From: Phragmitibacter flavus
Lineage (GTDB): Bacteria; Verrucomicrobiota; Verrucomicrobiia; Verrucomicrobiales; Verrucomicrobiaceae
Assembly (NCBI RefSeq): GCF_005780165.1
Contig: NZ_VAUV01000007.1
Coordinates: 248,001 to 312,000 of the forward strand
Direction: 5' to 3'
DNA length: 64,000 nucleotides
Below are positions 17,825-26,375 of this stretch, one piece after another (position 1 is the stretch's first letter; each line of letters opens with the position of its first letter). The notes below the pieces were generated by a model. The model searched no databases. It was not told the DNA's origin and saw only the letters and a program-made list of their open reading frames with translations. Position numbers and translations under genes: made by a program.

Positions 17825-18730
17825 ATGGGAATGACCAAATTTTTGAAATGCATGGGATGGGGAATGATGTTGCTGATGGCGATGGTTGGTGTTCAGGGGC
17901 AGGCGCAGGAGAAACCGAAGTGGAAGAAGGTGCTGCCGGATTTGCCGGAGTCGGTGGAGTTGTTTGAGAATGTGGAGATTGCGAAGCCGGAGGGGTTTCC
18001 TTTGTTGGTGAACGTTTATGTGCCGAAGGCGGAGGGAGCACATCCGGGGCTTTTGTTGATCCATGGCGGGGGATGGCAGAAGCGGCAGATTGATTCGGAC
18101 ATGCCGTTGGCGGAGCGACTGGCGGCGAGGGGTTATGTGGTGGTTCAGGTGAGGTATCGACTGGCGCAGGATGCGATGTATCCGGCGGCGGTTCATGATT
18201 GCAAAACGGCGCTGCGATATGTGCGGGCGAATGCGGCGAAGTATCGGTTGGACAAGGAGCGGGTGGGAGTGATGGGCGGTTCGGCAGGGGGACATTTGAG
18301 CGGGTTGATGGGGATGACAGGTGGGTTCAAGGAGGTTGAGGGCGATGGAGGTTTTGGTGAGGAGTCGACGCAGGTGAAGGCGTGCATCGTGATGGCGGCG
18401 ACGATGGATTTGATGGAGGCGAACAAGGAAAAAAACGGGGAGAGTCATGTGGCGTTTTTTGGTCCGATTGGGGAGAAGCGGGAGGTGTATTTGCAGGCTT
18501 CGCCGATCGAGCATGTGAAGGCGTCGAGTCCACCGACGTTGTTCATTGAAGGGGAAAAGGACACGCTGAAGATCGGGCGTGCTGAGATGCAGGAGAAGTT
18601 GAAGGCGGCGGGAGTCGCGACGGAGTTGGTGACCTTGAAAGGTGCGCCGCATCCGTTTTGGATGAGTCAGCCGTGGTTGGATGAGACGGCGAAGGCGGCG
18701 GGGGATTGGTTTGACCGCTATTTGAAGTGA
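17825..18730 (+). CDS. secreted alpha/beta hydrolase (esterase, BD-FAE/COesterase-like)
   Basis: A 301-residue hydrolase with signal peptide (about residues 1-27, cleavage near VQGQAQ). The oxyanion motif HGGGWQ at about residue 76 and the nucleophile elbow GGSAGGHLSG (Ser in GxSxG) place it among the HGGG-type esterases. A late SPPTLFIEGEKDTL segment carries the acid, and the His is in GAPHPFW near the end. Acetyl-xylan or similar carbohydrate-ester cleavage is plausible for this family in Verrucomicrobia. The start is ATG 17825 or 17831. It precedes the PSD1 gene on the same strand by about 80 bases. Confidence 0.85.
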   Translation: MGMTKFLKCMGWGMMLLMAMVGVQGQAQEKPKWKKVLPDLPESVELFENVEIAKPEGFPLLVNVYVPKAEGAHPGLLLIHGGGWQKRQIDSDMPLAERLAARGYVVVQVRYRLAQDAMYPAAVHDCKTALRYVRANAAKYRLDKERVGVMGGSAGGHLSGLMGMTGGFKEVEGDGGFGEESTQVKACIVMAATMDLMEANKEKNGESHVAFFGPIGEKREVYLQASPIEHVKASSPPTLFIEGEKDTLKIGRAEMQEKLKAAGVATELVTLKGAPHPFWMSQPWLDETAKAAGDWFDRYLK

Positions 18731-18811
18731 TGGAGTGAAGGAGGGTTCCCGGGTTCGGAAATGTCCTAATCCCGGGCTGGGGCGCTATGAACTGAGGTGC
18801 TGAATTTTGTT

Positions 18812-21800
18812 ATGAATTTGATGGGTCGAATTTCTGCTTTGATCTTTTTGCTGACTGCTTTGACGGCAGAAGGTGGAGAGGTGCAATTTAATCGGGATGT
18901 GCGGCCCATTCTCTCGGACAAGTGTTTTGCTTGTCATGGTCCGGATTCGGCGACGAGGGAGGCGGGATTGCGGTTGGACACGCGTGAAGGGGCGATTGAG
19001 GGACTGGCAGTGAAGCCGGGGGATGTGGGGCACAGTGAGTTGATGGCCCGTGTGGTCAGTGAGGATGGGGATGAGGTGATGCCGCCGCCGGAGTCGAAAT
19101 TGGGTAGGTTGAGTGAAAAAGAAATCGATGTTTTGAAGCGGTGGATTGAGCAAGGGGCGGAGTATCAGTTGCATTGGGCGTTTGAGCCGGTGCGGATGGA
19201 GGATGCGCAGAAGGACATGGATGAGGTGGTGCTGAAGAAGCTGCGGGAGAAGGGGTTGTCGTTTCAGCCGGAGGCGGACAAGTCGACGTTGATTCGCCGG
19301 GTGAGTTTTGATCTGACCGGATTGCCGCCGACGGTGGCTGAGGTCGAGGATTTTTTGAGCGATAATCGCGTGGATGCTTATGAGCGGTTGGTGGATCGTT
19401 TGCTGGCTTCACCGGCTTACGGAGAAAGGATGGCAGTGGACTGGCTGGACATGGCGAGGTATGCGGACAGTTATGGATTTCAGGTAGACAAAATGCGTGT
19501 GGTCTGGCCTTGGCGGGACTGGGTCATTGATGCGTTCAACGAGAACCTGCCGTATGATGATTTTATCACCTGGCAAGTGGCGGGGGACTTATTGCCGGGG
19601 GCGACGGACGAACAAATTTTAGCGACGGCGTTTAACCGTTTGCATCAACAGGAGTCTGAGGGCGGAAGTGTGGAGGAGGAGTATCGGCGTGAATATGTGG
19701 CGGATCGTTTGCACACTTATGGCACGGCGTTTCTGGGGCTCACATTCGAGTGCGCGAGGTGTCACGATCACAAGTATGATCCGATTTCGCACAAGGAATA
19801 TTATGAGATGGCGGCCTTCTTCCAGAACATTGATGAGGCGGGATTGTATTCGTATTTCACGGAGTCGGTGCCGACGCCGACTTTGGTGATGAAATCGGAG
19901 GATGGTTCTGGGCGATTGAAAGATGCGAAGTTGGTGGTAGCAAAGCTGGAGGGTGAGGGGAACGGATTGAAGGCGTCGAGGCGTGAGGCGTTTTTGAAAT
20001 GGAAAGGTGAGTGGAACGGTGGGGTGGAGATGAAGGGTGAGTTGGCGAGATTCAAGTTTGATGAGGTGGTGGATGGCAAGATGCCGAATGCGATTGAGGG
20101 AGGTGAGCCTGCGTTGTTGAAAGGCGAAAACCGGTTGGCGGAAGGATGGGAGGGGAGCGGGGTGTTGTTGACGGGAGATGATGGGGTGAGTTTGCCGGTG
20201 GGGAATTTTCGGCGTGATCAGCCGTTTGCGGTTTCGTTGTGGATGAAGGCGTCGGAGGCGGCGGAGCGGGCGGTGGTTTTTCATCGTTCGCGCGCCTGGA
20301 CGGATGCGGCGAGCCGGGGATATGAGTTGCTGATTGAAGAGGGCAAATTGAAGTGGTCCTTGATTCACTTCTGGCCTGGGAATGCGATCTCGGTGAGGAC
20401 GAAGGACAAGGTGAAGGTCGGTGAATGGACGCAGGTGACGGTGAGTTATGATGGCAGCAGCAGGGCGGCAGGGTTGAGGATGTTTGTGGATGGCGTTGAG
20501 GCTCCGGTGGAGGTGGTGCGGGATGCTTTGACGAAGGAGATCACCGGGGGAGGCGGGGACACGATCACAATTGGCGAACGGTTTCGGGATCGGGGATTTA
20601 AGGGGGGAATGGTCGATGATTTTCGGGTGTTTGAGCGGGAGTTGGGGATCTATGAAGCCGGGGTTTTCTTTGATGGCAAGAGGTCGGAGGATGAGGGAGC
20701 GTTGTTGGAGTTTTATCTGGCTCAGGTGGATGAGGCGTGGGGGAGTTATCTGGAGCGATTGCAGAAAGCGCGGCGTGATTTGGCGGGGCTGACGGATGGC
20801 ATGCGGGAGATGATGGTGATGAAAGAATTGCAGGAGCCGAAGAAGGCGTATTTGCTTTTGCGCGGGGAATACAACCAGCATGGCGAGGAAGTTTTTGCGG
20901 ATGTGCCGGAGGTGTTGCCGCCCTTGCCAGAGGGGGTGAAAAAGGACCGGCTGGCGTTGGCGAATTGGACGGTGGATGCGAAGAATCCGCTGACGGCGAG
21001 AGTGACGGTGAATCGTTTTTGGCAGTCGGTGTTTGGTCGTGGATTGGTGAAGACTTCGGAGGATTTTGGGAGTCAGGGCGAGAGGCCGCTGCATGGGGAG
21101 TTGCTGGATGTTTTGGCGGCGGATTTCGTGTCGGGTGGTTGGGATGTGAAGCGGTTAATGAGGAAGATGGTGATGAGTCGAACGTATCGGCAGGGCAGCT
21201 TCAATTTTGAGGACAGGCAAATGATGGTGGATGATCCTGACAACGAGTGGTTGTCGCGCGGGCCGAGATTTCGTTTGCCGGCGGAGATGATTCGGGACAA
21301 TGCGCTGGCGGTGGCGGGGTTGCTGGATGGGGCGATGGGCGGGGCGCCGGTGAATCCGTATGAGATGAGTGAGGCGTTCAAACCGGTAAAGGATTTGAAG
21401 TTGGCGGGGTTGCATCGGCGCAGTCTTTACACGAGCTGGCGCAGGACGGCTCCGGCTCCGGCGATGATTGCTTTTGATGCGCCAAGGCGGGCGGTTTGCA
21501 GTGCGAAACGTGAGCGCACGGATTCACCGTTGCAGGCGTTGGTTTTGTTGAATGGTCCCCAGTTTGTGGAGGCGGCGCGGGTGATGGGGGAGAGGGTGTT
21601 GAAGGAATGTGGTGATGATGTGGAGAAGATGATTGAAGGGATTTTTATGAGGTGTTTGAGCAGGATGCCGGACGAGAGGGAGAGGGACATTGTAAGGGTT
21701 TTGCATGCGGAGCAGTTGGAGCATTTTAGGAAACATCGCGAAGAGGCGGCGGAGTTGCTGAGGGTGGGTCAGGTGGGGCGTGATGAGGAGCTGGATGTGG

Positions 21801-21871
21801 TGGATGTGGCGGCGGCGACAGTGCTGGCACAGGCTTTGATGAATCACGATTCGAGTGTGGTGAAACGGTGA
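18812..21871 (+). CDS. PSD1 / DUF1549-DUF1553 cytochrome c protein with LamG-like domain
   Basis: A protein of about 1,019 residues with signal peptide. Domain order: planctomycete-type cytochrome c with haem motif CFACH near the N-terminus and MPPPESKL as possible Met-ligand region; DUF1549 (about 150-360) with a second CARCH motif; a LamG/concanavalin-like insert (about 400-620); DUF1553 (about 690-960) with FWQSVFGRGLVKTSEDFG and RSLYTSWRRTAPAP. A GTG five codons upstream is also in frame, but ATG 18812 follows GAGGTG and starts a proper signal peptide. Such proteins occur in pairs with DUF1501 proteins, as here, and are thought to act in exported polysaccharide metabolism; the reaction is not known. 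Confidence 0.92.
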   Translation: MNLMGRISALIFLLTALTAEGGEVQFNRDVRPILSDKCFACHGPDSATREAGLRLDTREGAIEGLAVKPGDVGHSELMARVVSEDGDEVMPPPESKLGRLSEKEIDVLKRWIEQGAEYQLHWAFEPVRMEDAQKDMDEVVLKKLREKGLSFQPEADKSTLIRRVSFDLTGLPPTVAEVEDFLSDNRVDAYERLVDRLLASPAYGERMAVDWLDMARYADSYGFQVDKMRVVWPWRDWVIDAFNENLPYDDFITWQVAGDLLPGATDEQILATAFNRLHQQESEGGSVEEEYRREYVADRLHTYGTAFLGLTFECARCHDHKYDPISHKEYYEMAAFFQNIDEAGLYSYFTESVPTPTLVMKSEDGSGRLKDAKLVVAKLEGEGNGLKASRREAFLKWKGEWNGGVEMKGELARFKFDEVVDGKMPNAIEGGEPALLKGENRLAEGWEGSGVLLTGDDGVSLPVGNFRRDQPFAVSLWMKASEAAERAVVFHRSRAWTDAASRGYELLIEEGKLKWSLIHFWPGNAISVRTKDKVKVGEWTQVTVSYDGSSRAAGLRMFVDGVEAPVEVVRDALTKEITGGGGDTITIGERFRDRGFKGGMVDDFRVFERELGIYEAGVFFDGKRSEDEGALLEFYLAQVDEAWGSYLERLQKARRDLAGLTDGMREMMVMKELQEPKKAYLLLRGEYNQHGEEVFADVPEVLPPLPEGVKKDRLALANWTVDAKNPLTARVTVNRFWQSVFGRGLVKTSEDFGSQGERPLHGELLDVLAADFVSGGWDVKRLMRKMVMSRTYRQGSFNFEDRQMMVDDPDNEWLSRGPRFRLPAEMIRDNALAVAGLLDGAMGGAPVNPYEMSEAFKPVKDLKLAGLHRRSLYTSWRRTAPAPAMIAFDAPRRAVCSAKRERTDSPLQALVLLNGPQFVEAARVMGERVLKECGDDVEKMIEGIFMRCLSRMPDERERDIVRVLHAEQLEHFRKHREEAAELLRVGQVGRDEELDVVDVAAATVLAQALMNHDSSVVKR

Positions 21872-21892
21872 AATTTTTGGAGGTGTTATGAT

Positions 21893-23455
21893 ATGACGGA
21901 AGATTGTTTGCGAGATGGAAACGGGGAGACGTTCGGGGTGACAGGCAAAATGCCTGTCACACCCACAGGCTACAAGCCTGTGTCACCGCTCCGCGGCGAA
22001 GCTCCCAACCCGACAGGCTACAAGCCTGTCACACCCACAGGCTACAAGCCTATGTCACAGGGGATGAGCCGACGGACGTTGTTGAATCGATTTGGGATGG
22101 GGCTGGGTGGAATGGCTTTGTCGGAGATGCTGGCGAGTGGTGCGGAGAAAGGGGTGATGGGAGGGAATCATGTGGCGCCGAAGGCGAAGCGGATCATTTA
22201 TTTGTTCATGTCGGGCGGGCCGTCACAGGTGGATCTGCTGGATTACAAACCGTTGTTGAATCAACGTCATGGGGAGCAGTTGCCGGATTCGGTGCGGGGG
22301 GCGCAAAGGCTGACGGGGATGTCGGGGAACCAGTCGTCGATTCCATTGGTGGGGTCGCCGTTCAAGTTTTCACAGCATGGGGAGTCGGGCGCGTGGTTCA
22401 GTGAGTTGCTGCCGCACACGGCGTCGATTGCGGATGATCTGTGTGTGGTGAAGTCGATGTTTACGGAGGCGATCAATCACGGTCCGGGCGTGACGTTTTT
22501 ACAGACGGGTTCACAGATCGCGGGGAGGCCGAGTTTCGGTTCGTGGTTGAGTTATGGGTTGGGTCAGGAGAATGCGAATCTGCCGTCGTTTGTGGTATTG
22601 ATCACGAAGGACAAGACGGGGCAGCCGTTGGGATCGCATCTCTGGGGCGGTGGGTTTTTGCCATCGAAACATCAAGGGGTGTTATTTCGGGCGGCGAAAG
22701 ATCCGGTGCTGTATTTGGGGAATCCGGCGGGGGTGAGCGAGGGGAGTCGGCGGATGATGCTGGACCGGTTGAAGGAGCTGCATGAGCATCAGTTTGCGGG
22801 CACGCCGGATGTGGAGATTCAGAACCGGATTGATCATTATGAGATGGCGTATCGGATGCAGTCGAGCATTCCGGAGGCGACGGGGATTGAGGAGGAGCCG
22901 GAGTCGGTGCTGGATTTGTATGGTCCGGATGTGAAGACGCCGGGGACGTTTGCGGCGAATTGTTTGCAGGCGCGGCGCATGGCGGAGCGCGGGGTGCGGT
23001 TTATCCAGTTGTATCATCAGGACTGGGATCACCATGGCGGATTGCCGGGGGCATTGCCGAAGCTTTGCAAGGAGACGGATCAGGCGGCGGCGGGACTGGT
23101 GCGGGATTTGAAACAGCGGGGGATGCTGGAGGACACGCTGGTGGTGTGGGGTGGGGAGTTTGGGCGGACCAATTATTGTCAGGGCAAGATCCAGCCGAAC
23201 TTTGGGCGGGATCATCATCCGCGCTGTTTCAGTTTATGGATGGCCGGGGGTGGCGTGAAGCCGGGAACGGTGCACGGGGAGACGTGTGAGTTTGGCTATA
23301 ACGTGGTGAGCGGCGGGGTGCATGTGCATGATTTTCATGCGACGCTGCTGCACTTGCTGGGGATTGATCACGAACGGTTGACGTATCGTTTTCAGGGGCG
23401 GCGGTTCAGGCTGACGGACGTGCATGGGCACGTGGTGAAGGAGTTGTTGGTGTGA
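21893..23455 (+). CDS. DUF1501 protein with palindromic repeats translated in its N-terminus
   Basis: A 520-residue DUF1501 (sulfatase-like fold) protein. From about residue 59 it has the usual twin-arginine leader SRRTLLNRFGMGLGGMAL, then LFMSGGPSQVDLLDYKP and a C-terminal VVWGGEFGRTNY and GRDHHPR metal-site region. Before the leader lies an odd segment, residues about 16-54, reading PTGYKPV three times. It is encoded by four palindromes (21938-22054). The first ATG has an excellent GGAGG at 21879 with 9-base spacing, so translation probably starts there and runs through the repeats. Internal ATGs at 22052 and 22064 would give conventional starts. It is the usual partner of the preceding PSD1 gene. 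Confidence 0.88.
   Translation: MTEDCLRDGNGETFGVTGKMPVTPTGYKPVSPLRGEAPNPTGYKPVTPTGYKPMSQGMSRRTLLNRFGMGLGGMALSEMLASGAEKGVMGGNHVAPKAKRIIYLFMSGGPSQVDLLDYKPLLNQRHGEQLPDSVRGAQRLTGMSGNQSSIPLVGSPFKFSQHGESGAWFSELLPHTASIADDLCVVKSMFTEAINHGPGVTFLQTGSQIAGRPSFGSWLSYGLGQENANLPSFVVLITKDKTGQPLGSHLWGGGFLPSKHQGVLFRAAKDPVLYLGNPAGVSEGSRRMMLDRLKELHEHQFAGTPDVEIQNRIDHYEMAYRMQSSIPEATGIEEEPESVLDLYGPDVKTPGTFAANCLQARRMAERGVRFIQLYHQDWDHHGGLPGALPKLCKETDQAAAGLVRDLKQRGMLEDTLVVWGGEFGRTNYCQGKIQPNFGRDHHPRCFSLWMAGGGVKPGTVHGETCEFGYNVVSGGVHVHDFHATLLHLLGIDHERLTYRFQGRRFRLTDVHGHVVKELLV
21938..22054. repeat. array of four short palindromes inside the DUF1501 gene
   Basis: Four units: GTGACAGGCA-AAA-TGCCTGTCAC (21938-21960, perfect), CACAGGCT-ACA-AGCCTGTG (21964-21982, perfect), GACAGGCT-ACA-AGCCTGTC (22012-22030, perfect) and CACAGGCT-ACA-AGCCTATG (22036-22054, one mismatch). 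Two more copies are at 33990-34032 outside genes. This looks like a dispersed REP-type palindrome family. Confidence 0.9.
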
Positions 23456-23461
23456 CGGAAA

Positions 23462-23522
23462 GTAGAAGGCTCGTCCCGGGCCTTGGCAGATCGGGATGAA
23501 AGGCTCGGGACGAGCCTTCTAC
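23462..23522. repeat. long inverted repeat between convergent genes, likely bidirectional terminator
   Basis: Arms of 23 bases starting GTAGAAGGCTCGTCCCG are inverted with a single mismatch around a 14-base loop. It fills the gap between the DUF1501 stop and the convergent ketoacyl synthase stop and overlaps the last bases of the latter. It could terminate both transcripts and may be another dispersed palindromic element; a T-rich stretch follows at 23525 on the plus strand. Confidence 0.75.
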
Positions 23523-24769
23523 GTTGTTTTTTGGAGGATCAGACAGGAGTCGATGCCGCCGAAGCCGAAGGAGTTGTTGAGGACGGCGGTGACTTTGGTT
23601 TCGCGGCCGTGGTTGGGGAGGTAGTCGAGGGTGATTGGGCAGTCGGTGGACTCAAAATGGAGGGTGGGAGGGAGCCATTGGTTCTCAATCGCGAGAGCGC
23701 AGATGAGGGCTTCGACGGCACCGATGGCTCCGAGGGAATGACCGGTGTAGGCTTTGGTGCCGGAGACGGGTGGGGCGGATTTTTCGCCGAAGAGAGTGGC
23801 GATGGCGGTGGCTTCGTTGAGGTCGTTTTGCGGGGTGCTGCTGGCGTGGGCGTTGATGTAGGACATGTCGCCGGGGTTGAGCCGGGCGTCGTCGAGGGCA
23901 AGCTGCATGGCGCGCCGGAGGGGGGTGCCGTCGGGTTTGGGGATGGTCATGTGATGGGCTTCGCAGATGAGGCTGCTGCCGGTGAGTTCGGCATAGATGC
24001 GGGCGTTGCGGGCACGGGCGTGGGAGAGAGATTCGACGATGATGATGGCGGCTCCCTCGCCCATGACGAAACCGTCGCGTTGGGTGTCGAAAGGACGGCA
24101 GGCGTGCGCCGGGGGATCGCCTTGCCAGCGGCTCATGGTGTGGATTTGATCAAAGGCGGCGTAGGTGAGGGGGCTGAGGGGGGATTCGCTGGCACCAGCG
24201 ATGACGATGTCGGCGGCTCCCTGACGGATGAGGCGAAGGGCGTCGGCAATCGCGACGTTGCCGCTGGCGCAGCTGTTGGAGTGGGTGGTGGCAGGACCCT
24301 GGGTGTTGAAGTGGATGGAGAGGTTGCCGTGGGTGCTGCCGCCGTAGATTTGCAGAGCGAGGGCGCGGCTGACGGATTTGGGTCCGTTTTCGAGGAAGAG
24401 GTGGTGCTGGTGTTCGGCGTCGGCGATGCCGCCGAGGGCGCTGCCGAAGCTGATGGCGGTGCGGGTGGGATTGGTCTTGCTGAGGTCGAGGCCGGAGTCT
24501 TCGATGGCAAGCTGGGCGGCGACCATGGCGAGGGTGGTGCAGCGGTCCCAGCGTTTGGTTTGATGGGGGGCGAACCAGAGGCTTGGATCGAAGTCGCGGA
24601 TTTCGGCGGCGTGCCGGGCTTTGGTATGGGGGGATTCGAAGCGGGTGAGGCGGCTGATGGCACTTTTTTCGGCAAGCAGGCCGGACCAGAAGGCGGATTT
24701 GCCGATGCCGATGGGGGTGACGGGACCGAGGCCGGTGATGACGGCGCGGCGATGAGGGTCGAGATTCAA
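23519..24769 (-). CDS. beta-ketoacyl-ACP synthase (FabF/KAS II-like)
   Basis: A 416-residue thiolase-fold condensing enzyme. It begins with the family start RRAVITGLGPVTPIG. Active-site Cys lies in SNSCASG (about residue 166), the first His in NAHASSTPQND where most FabF proteins read HGTSTP, and the second in YTGHSLGAIGAVE; GFGGIDSCLIL closes the fold. All three catalytic residues are present. It is the last gene of a minus-strand run behind HemW, isomerase and GtrA and is not in a fab cluster, so it may serve a specialised lipid or polyketide rather than housekeeping fatty acid synthesis (inference). Confidence 0.9.
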   Translation of the reverse strand: MNLDPHRRAVITGLGPVTPIGIGKSAFWSGLLAEKSAISRLTRFESPHTKARHAAEIRDFDPSLWFAPHQTKRWDRCTTLAMVAAQLAIEDSGLDLSKTNPTRTAISFGSALGGIADAEHQHHLFLENGPKSVSRALALQIYGGSTHGNLSIHFNTQGPATTHSNSCASGNVAIADALRLIRQGAADIVIAGASESPLSPLTYAAFDQIHTMSRWQGDPPAHACRPFDTQRDGFVMGEGAAIIIVESLSHARARNARIYAELTGSSLICEAHHMTIPKPDGTPLRRAMQLALDDARLNPGDMSYINAHASSTPQNDLNEATAIATLFGEKSAPPVSGTKAYTGHSLGAIGAVEALICALAIENQWLPPTLHFESTDCPITLDYLPNHGRETKVTAVLNNSFGFGGIDSCLILQKTT

Positions 24770-24808
24770 GATCTTGAATTTGAGATTTGAGATTTGATTT
24801 GAAGGAGG

Positions 24809-25330
24809 TCAGCCCTTGAAGACAAAGAATTTGCGGGCGACGAAGTTGATGAGGGCGGCGGCGACGGTGTTGCTGAAGATGGCGATGTTGGTGGGGATGT
24901 CGAAGCGACGCACAAGTTCAGGGCCGGCGACCTGGCTGATGACAAAGGCGATGAGGTTGATGAGGGTGAAGTAGAGGAACTCCATCCAGGGACTGTGTCT
25001 GCCGCGTTTGAACACGAGCATGACGTTCATGTAGTAGACAAAAAAGTTGGTGATGAAGAACGAGATTCCGTTGTTGATGAGAAGGTTTTTGGCGCGGAGT
25101 TCCTTGGTGAGGGGTTCGCCGTTGACGATCATGCCTTCATAGGCGGGGATGACGGTTGTGGAGAGAAGGACGATGATGCCGACACTGACGACGGTGGCGA
25201 GGATGCCACAGAAGCCGTAGACGCCGAGTTGGACGATCCAGGGCAGGTCACGCTCTTTGATGCGGCGCAGCATTTCTTTGGGAGGGGTGCGGAAGTAGAA
25301 AATGAGAGCGTCGATGATGTCCTGTTTCAT
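24809..25330 (-). CDS. GtrA family membrane protein
   Basis: A 173-residue protein with four predicted TM helices, matching the GtrA layout: VQLGVYGFCGILATVVSVGII, an ISFFITNFFVYYMNVMLVF helix pair, then KRGRHSPWMEFLYFTLI and a final NTVAAALINFVARKFFVF. GtrA proteins are thought to move lipid-linked sugars across the membrane or to support polyprenyl-phosphate-sugar pathways. It lies 36 bases after the isomerase and 39 before the ketoacyl synthase on the same strand. Confidence 0.85.
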   Translation of the reverse strand: MKQDIIDALIFYFRTPPKEMLRRIKERDLPWIVQLGVYGFCGILATVVSVGIIVLLSTTVIPAYEGMIVNGEPLTKELRAKNLLINNGISFFITNFFVYYMNVMLVFKRGRHSPWMEFLYFTLINLIAFVISQVAGPELVRRFDIPTNIAIFSNTVAAALINFVARKFFVFKG

Positions 25331-25366
25331 GAGAAGTTGAGATGATGGGAGATTGAGGAGATTTGG

Positions 25367-26284
25367 TCAGTTGCCGAAGCGGGATTTCCAGATGGGGAGT
25401 TGTTGGGCGACGACGGATTGGCGTTGGGTGGGAGAGAGTTCCCAGACCCAGGGGATGTCTTTGGGGATGAGGGGGATAAGGGTGTCGAAGTCGACGTCGC
25501 CGCCAGTAAAGGGAACGCGGTGGTCCTGGGCGGGCCAGGTAACGTCGTGGATGTGGCATCCGATGAGCCGCGGGGCGATTTTGGTGAGGAATTCGAGGTG
25601 GTTGAGCAGTCCGAGATTGGCTTTGCGCTGGACGTGGCCGAAGTCATGCCAGAAGCCGATCCATGGGCTGTCCTTGTAGTGGTCGACGAGCTGAAACATC
25701 TCGGCTTCACTGGGAACTTGTTCGAAATGGCTGCGGGTTTCGATGCCGAGTTTGATGCGATGTTCTTCGCAAAGGGGAAGGAGGAGGTCGAGGGCGGAGC
25801 GAGAGCGGTCGAGGTAACGCTGGGCGACTTTGGCGCGCTTGGTGACGAACTCGAGTTTGAGCCGGTTGTAGTCGCGCGAGTAGATTTTGCCCTGGTCGAC
25901 GAGGGTTTCGAGGCGGTCGGTGTAGGGTCGCATGCGCACGCAGCCGAGGTGGATGACGACGCGGTCGGCGCCGAGTCGGGCGGTGGTTTCGAGGGTGCGT
26001 CGGGTGAGGTCGAGGGCGCGTTCGCGTTCGGCGCGGCGCAGGGAGGTGTATTCGTAGACGTCGGGGGCGTCCATCATGACCTCGACGGGCGAGGGGCAGA
26101 AGTTGTGGACGCTGGAGATCTTGATTTCGCGGCGGTTGACGCGGTTGATGATGTCGGGGAGGTGGGTGACTTTGAGGCCGTGGCTGAGTTCGATGTATTC
26201 AAATCCGAGGCGCAGGGCATCCTTGACGATATCGTCGCCTTCGAGATGGCGATGGCTGTTCCAACAGGAGGAAAGGGACAACAT
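25367..26284 (-). CDS. sugar phosphate isomerase/epimerase family (AP_endonuc_2 TIM barrel)
   Basis: A 305-residue TIM-barrel protein. Visible family strands are LGFEYIELSHG, ISSVHNFCP, ADRVVIHLGCVRMRPY, KLGIETRSHFEQVPSEAEM (metal-binding Glu), WIGFWHDFGHVQ (Asp and His) and LIGCHIHDVTWPAQDHRVPFTGGDVDF (metal-site His, Asp). These are the conserved ligands of xylose-isomerase-like epimerases. The substrate is unknown. It sits between HemW and GtrA on the same strand; about 90 bases of low-complexity repeats separate it from HemW. Confidence 0.85.
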   Translation of the reverse strand: MLSLSSCWNSHRHLEGDDIVKDALRLGFEYIELSHGLKVTHLPDIINRVNRREIKISSVHNFCPSPVEVMMDAPDVYEYTSLRRAERERALDLTRRTLETTARLGADRVVIHLGCVRMRPYTDRLETLVDQGKIYSRDYNRLKLEFVTKRAKVAQRYLDRSRSALDLLLPLCEEHRIKLGIETRSHFEQVPSEAEMFQLVDHYKDSPWIGFWHDFGHVQRKANLGLLNHLEFLTKIAPRLIGCHIHDVTWPAQDHRVPFTGGDVDFDTLIPLIPKDIPWVWELSPTQRQSVVAQQLPIWKSRFGN

Positions 26285-26285
26285 G

Positions 26286-26375
26286 AAAGGCTAAAGGATA
26301 AAGGCGAAGGGATAAAGACTGAAACGGAGTTGAGCACGCTTCATTCTAAATTCATCATTCATCGTTCAAAATTCA
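26286..26375. repeat. low-complexity repeat spacer
   Basis: The gap between HemW and the isomerase begins with an AAAGGCTAAAGGATAAAGG stretch, like that at 54435-54501. It ends with tandem copies of an ATTCATCATT-type motif. No coding potential is seen. Confidence 0.7.

Noticed and set aside
17734-17967. 77-codon plus-strand ORF after the HlyD gene
   Set aside because: Overlaps the signal peptide of the esterase and becomes Gly-rich shadow.
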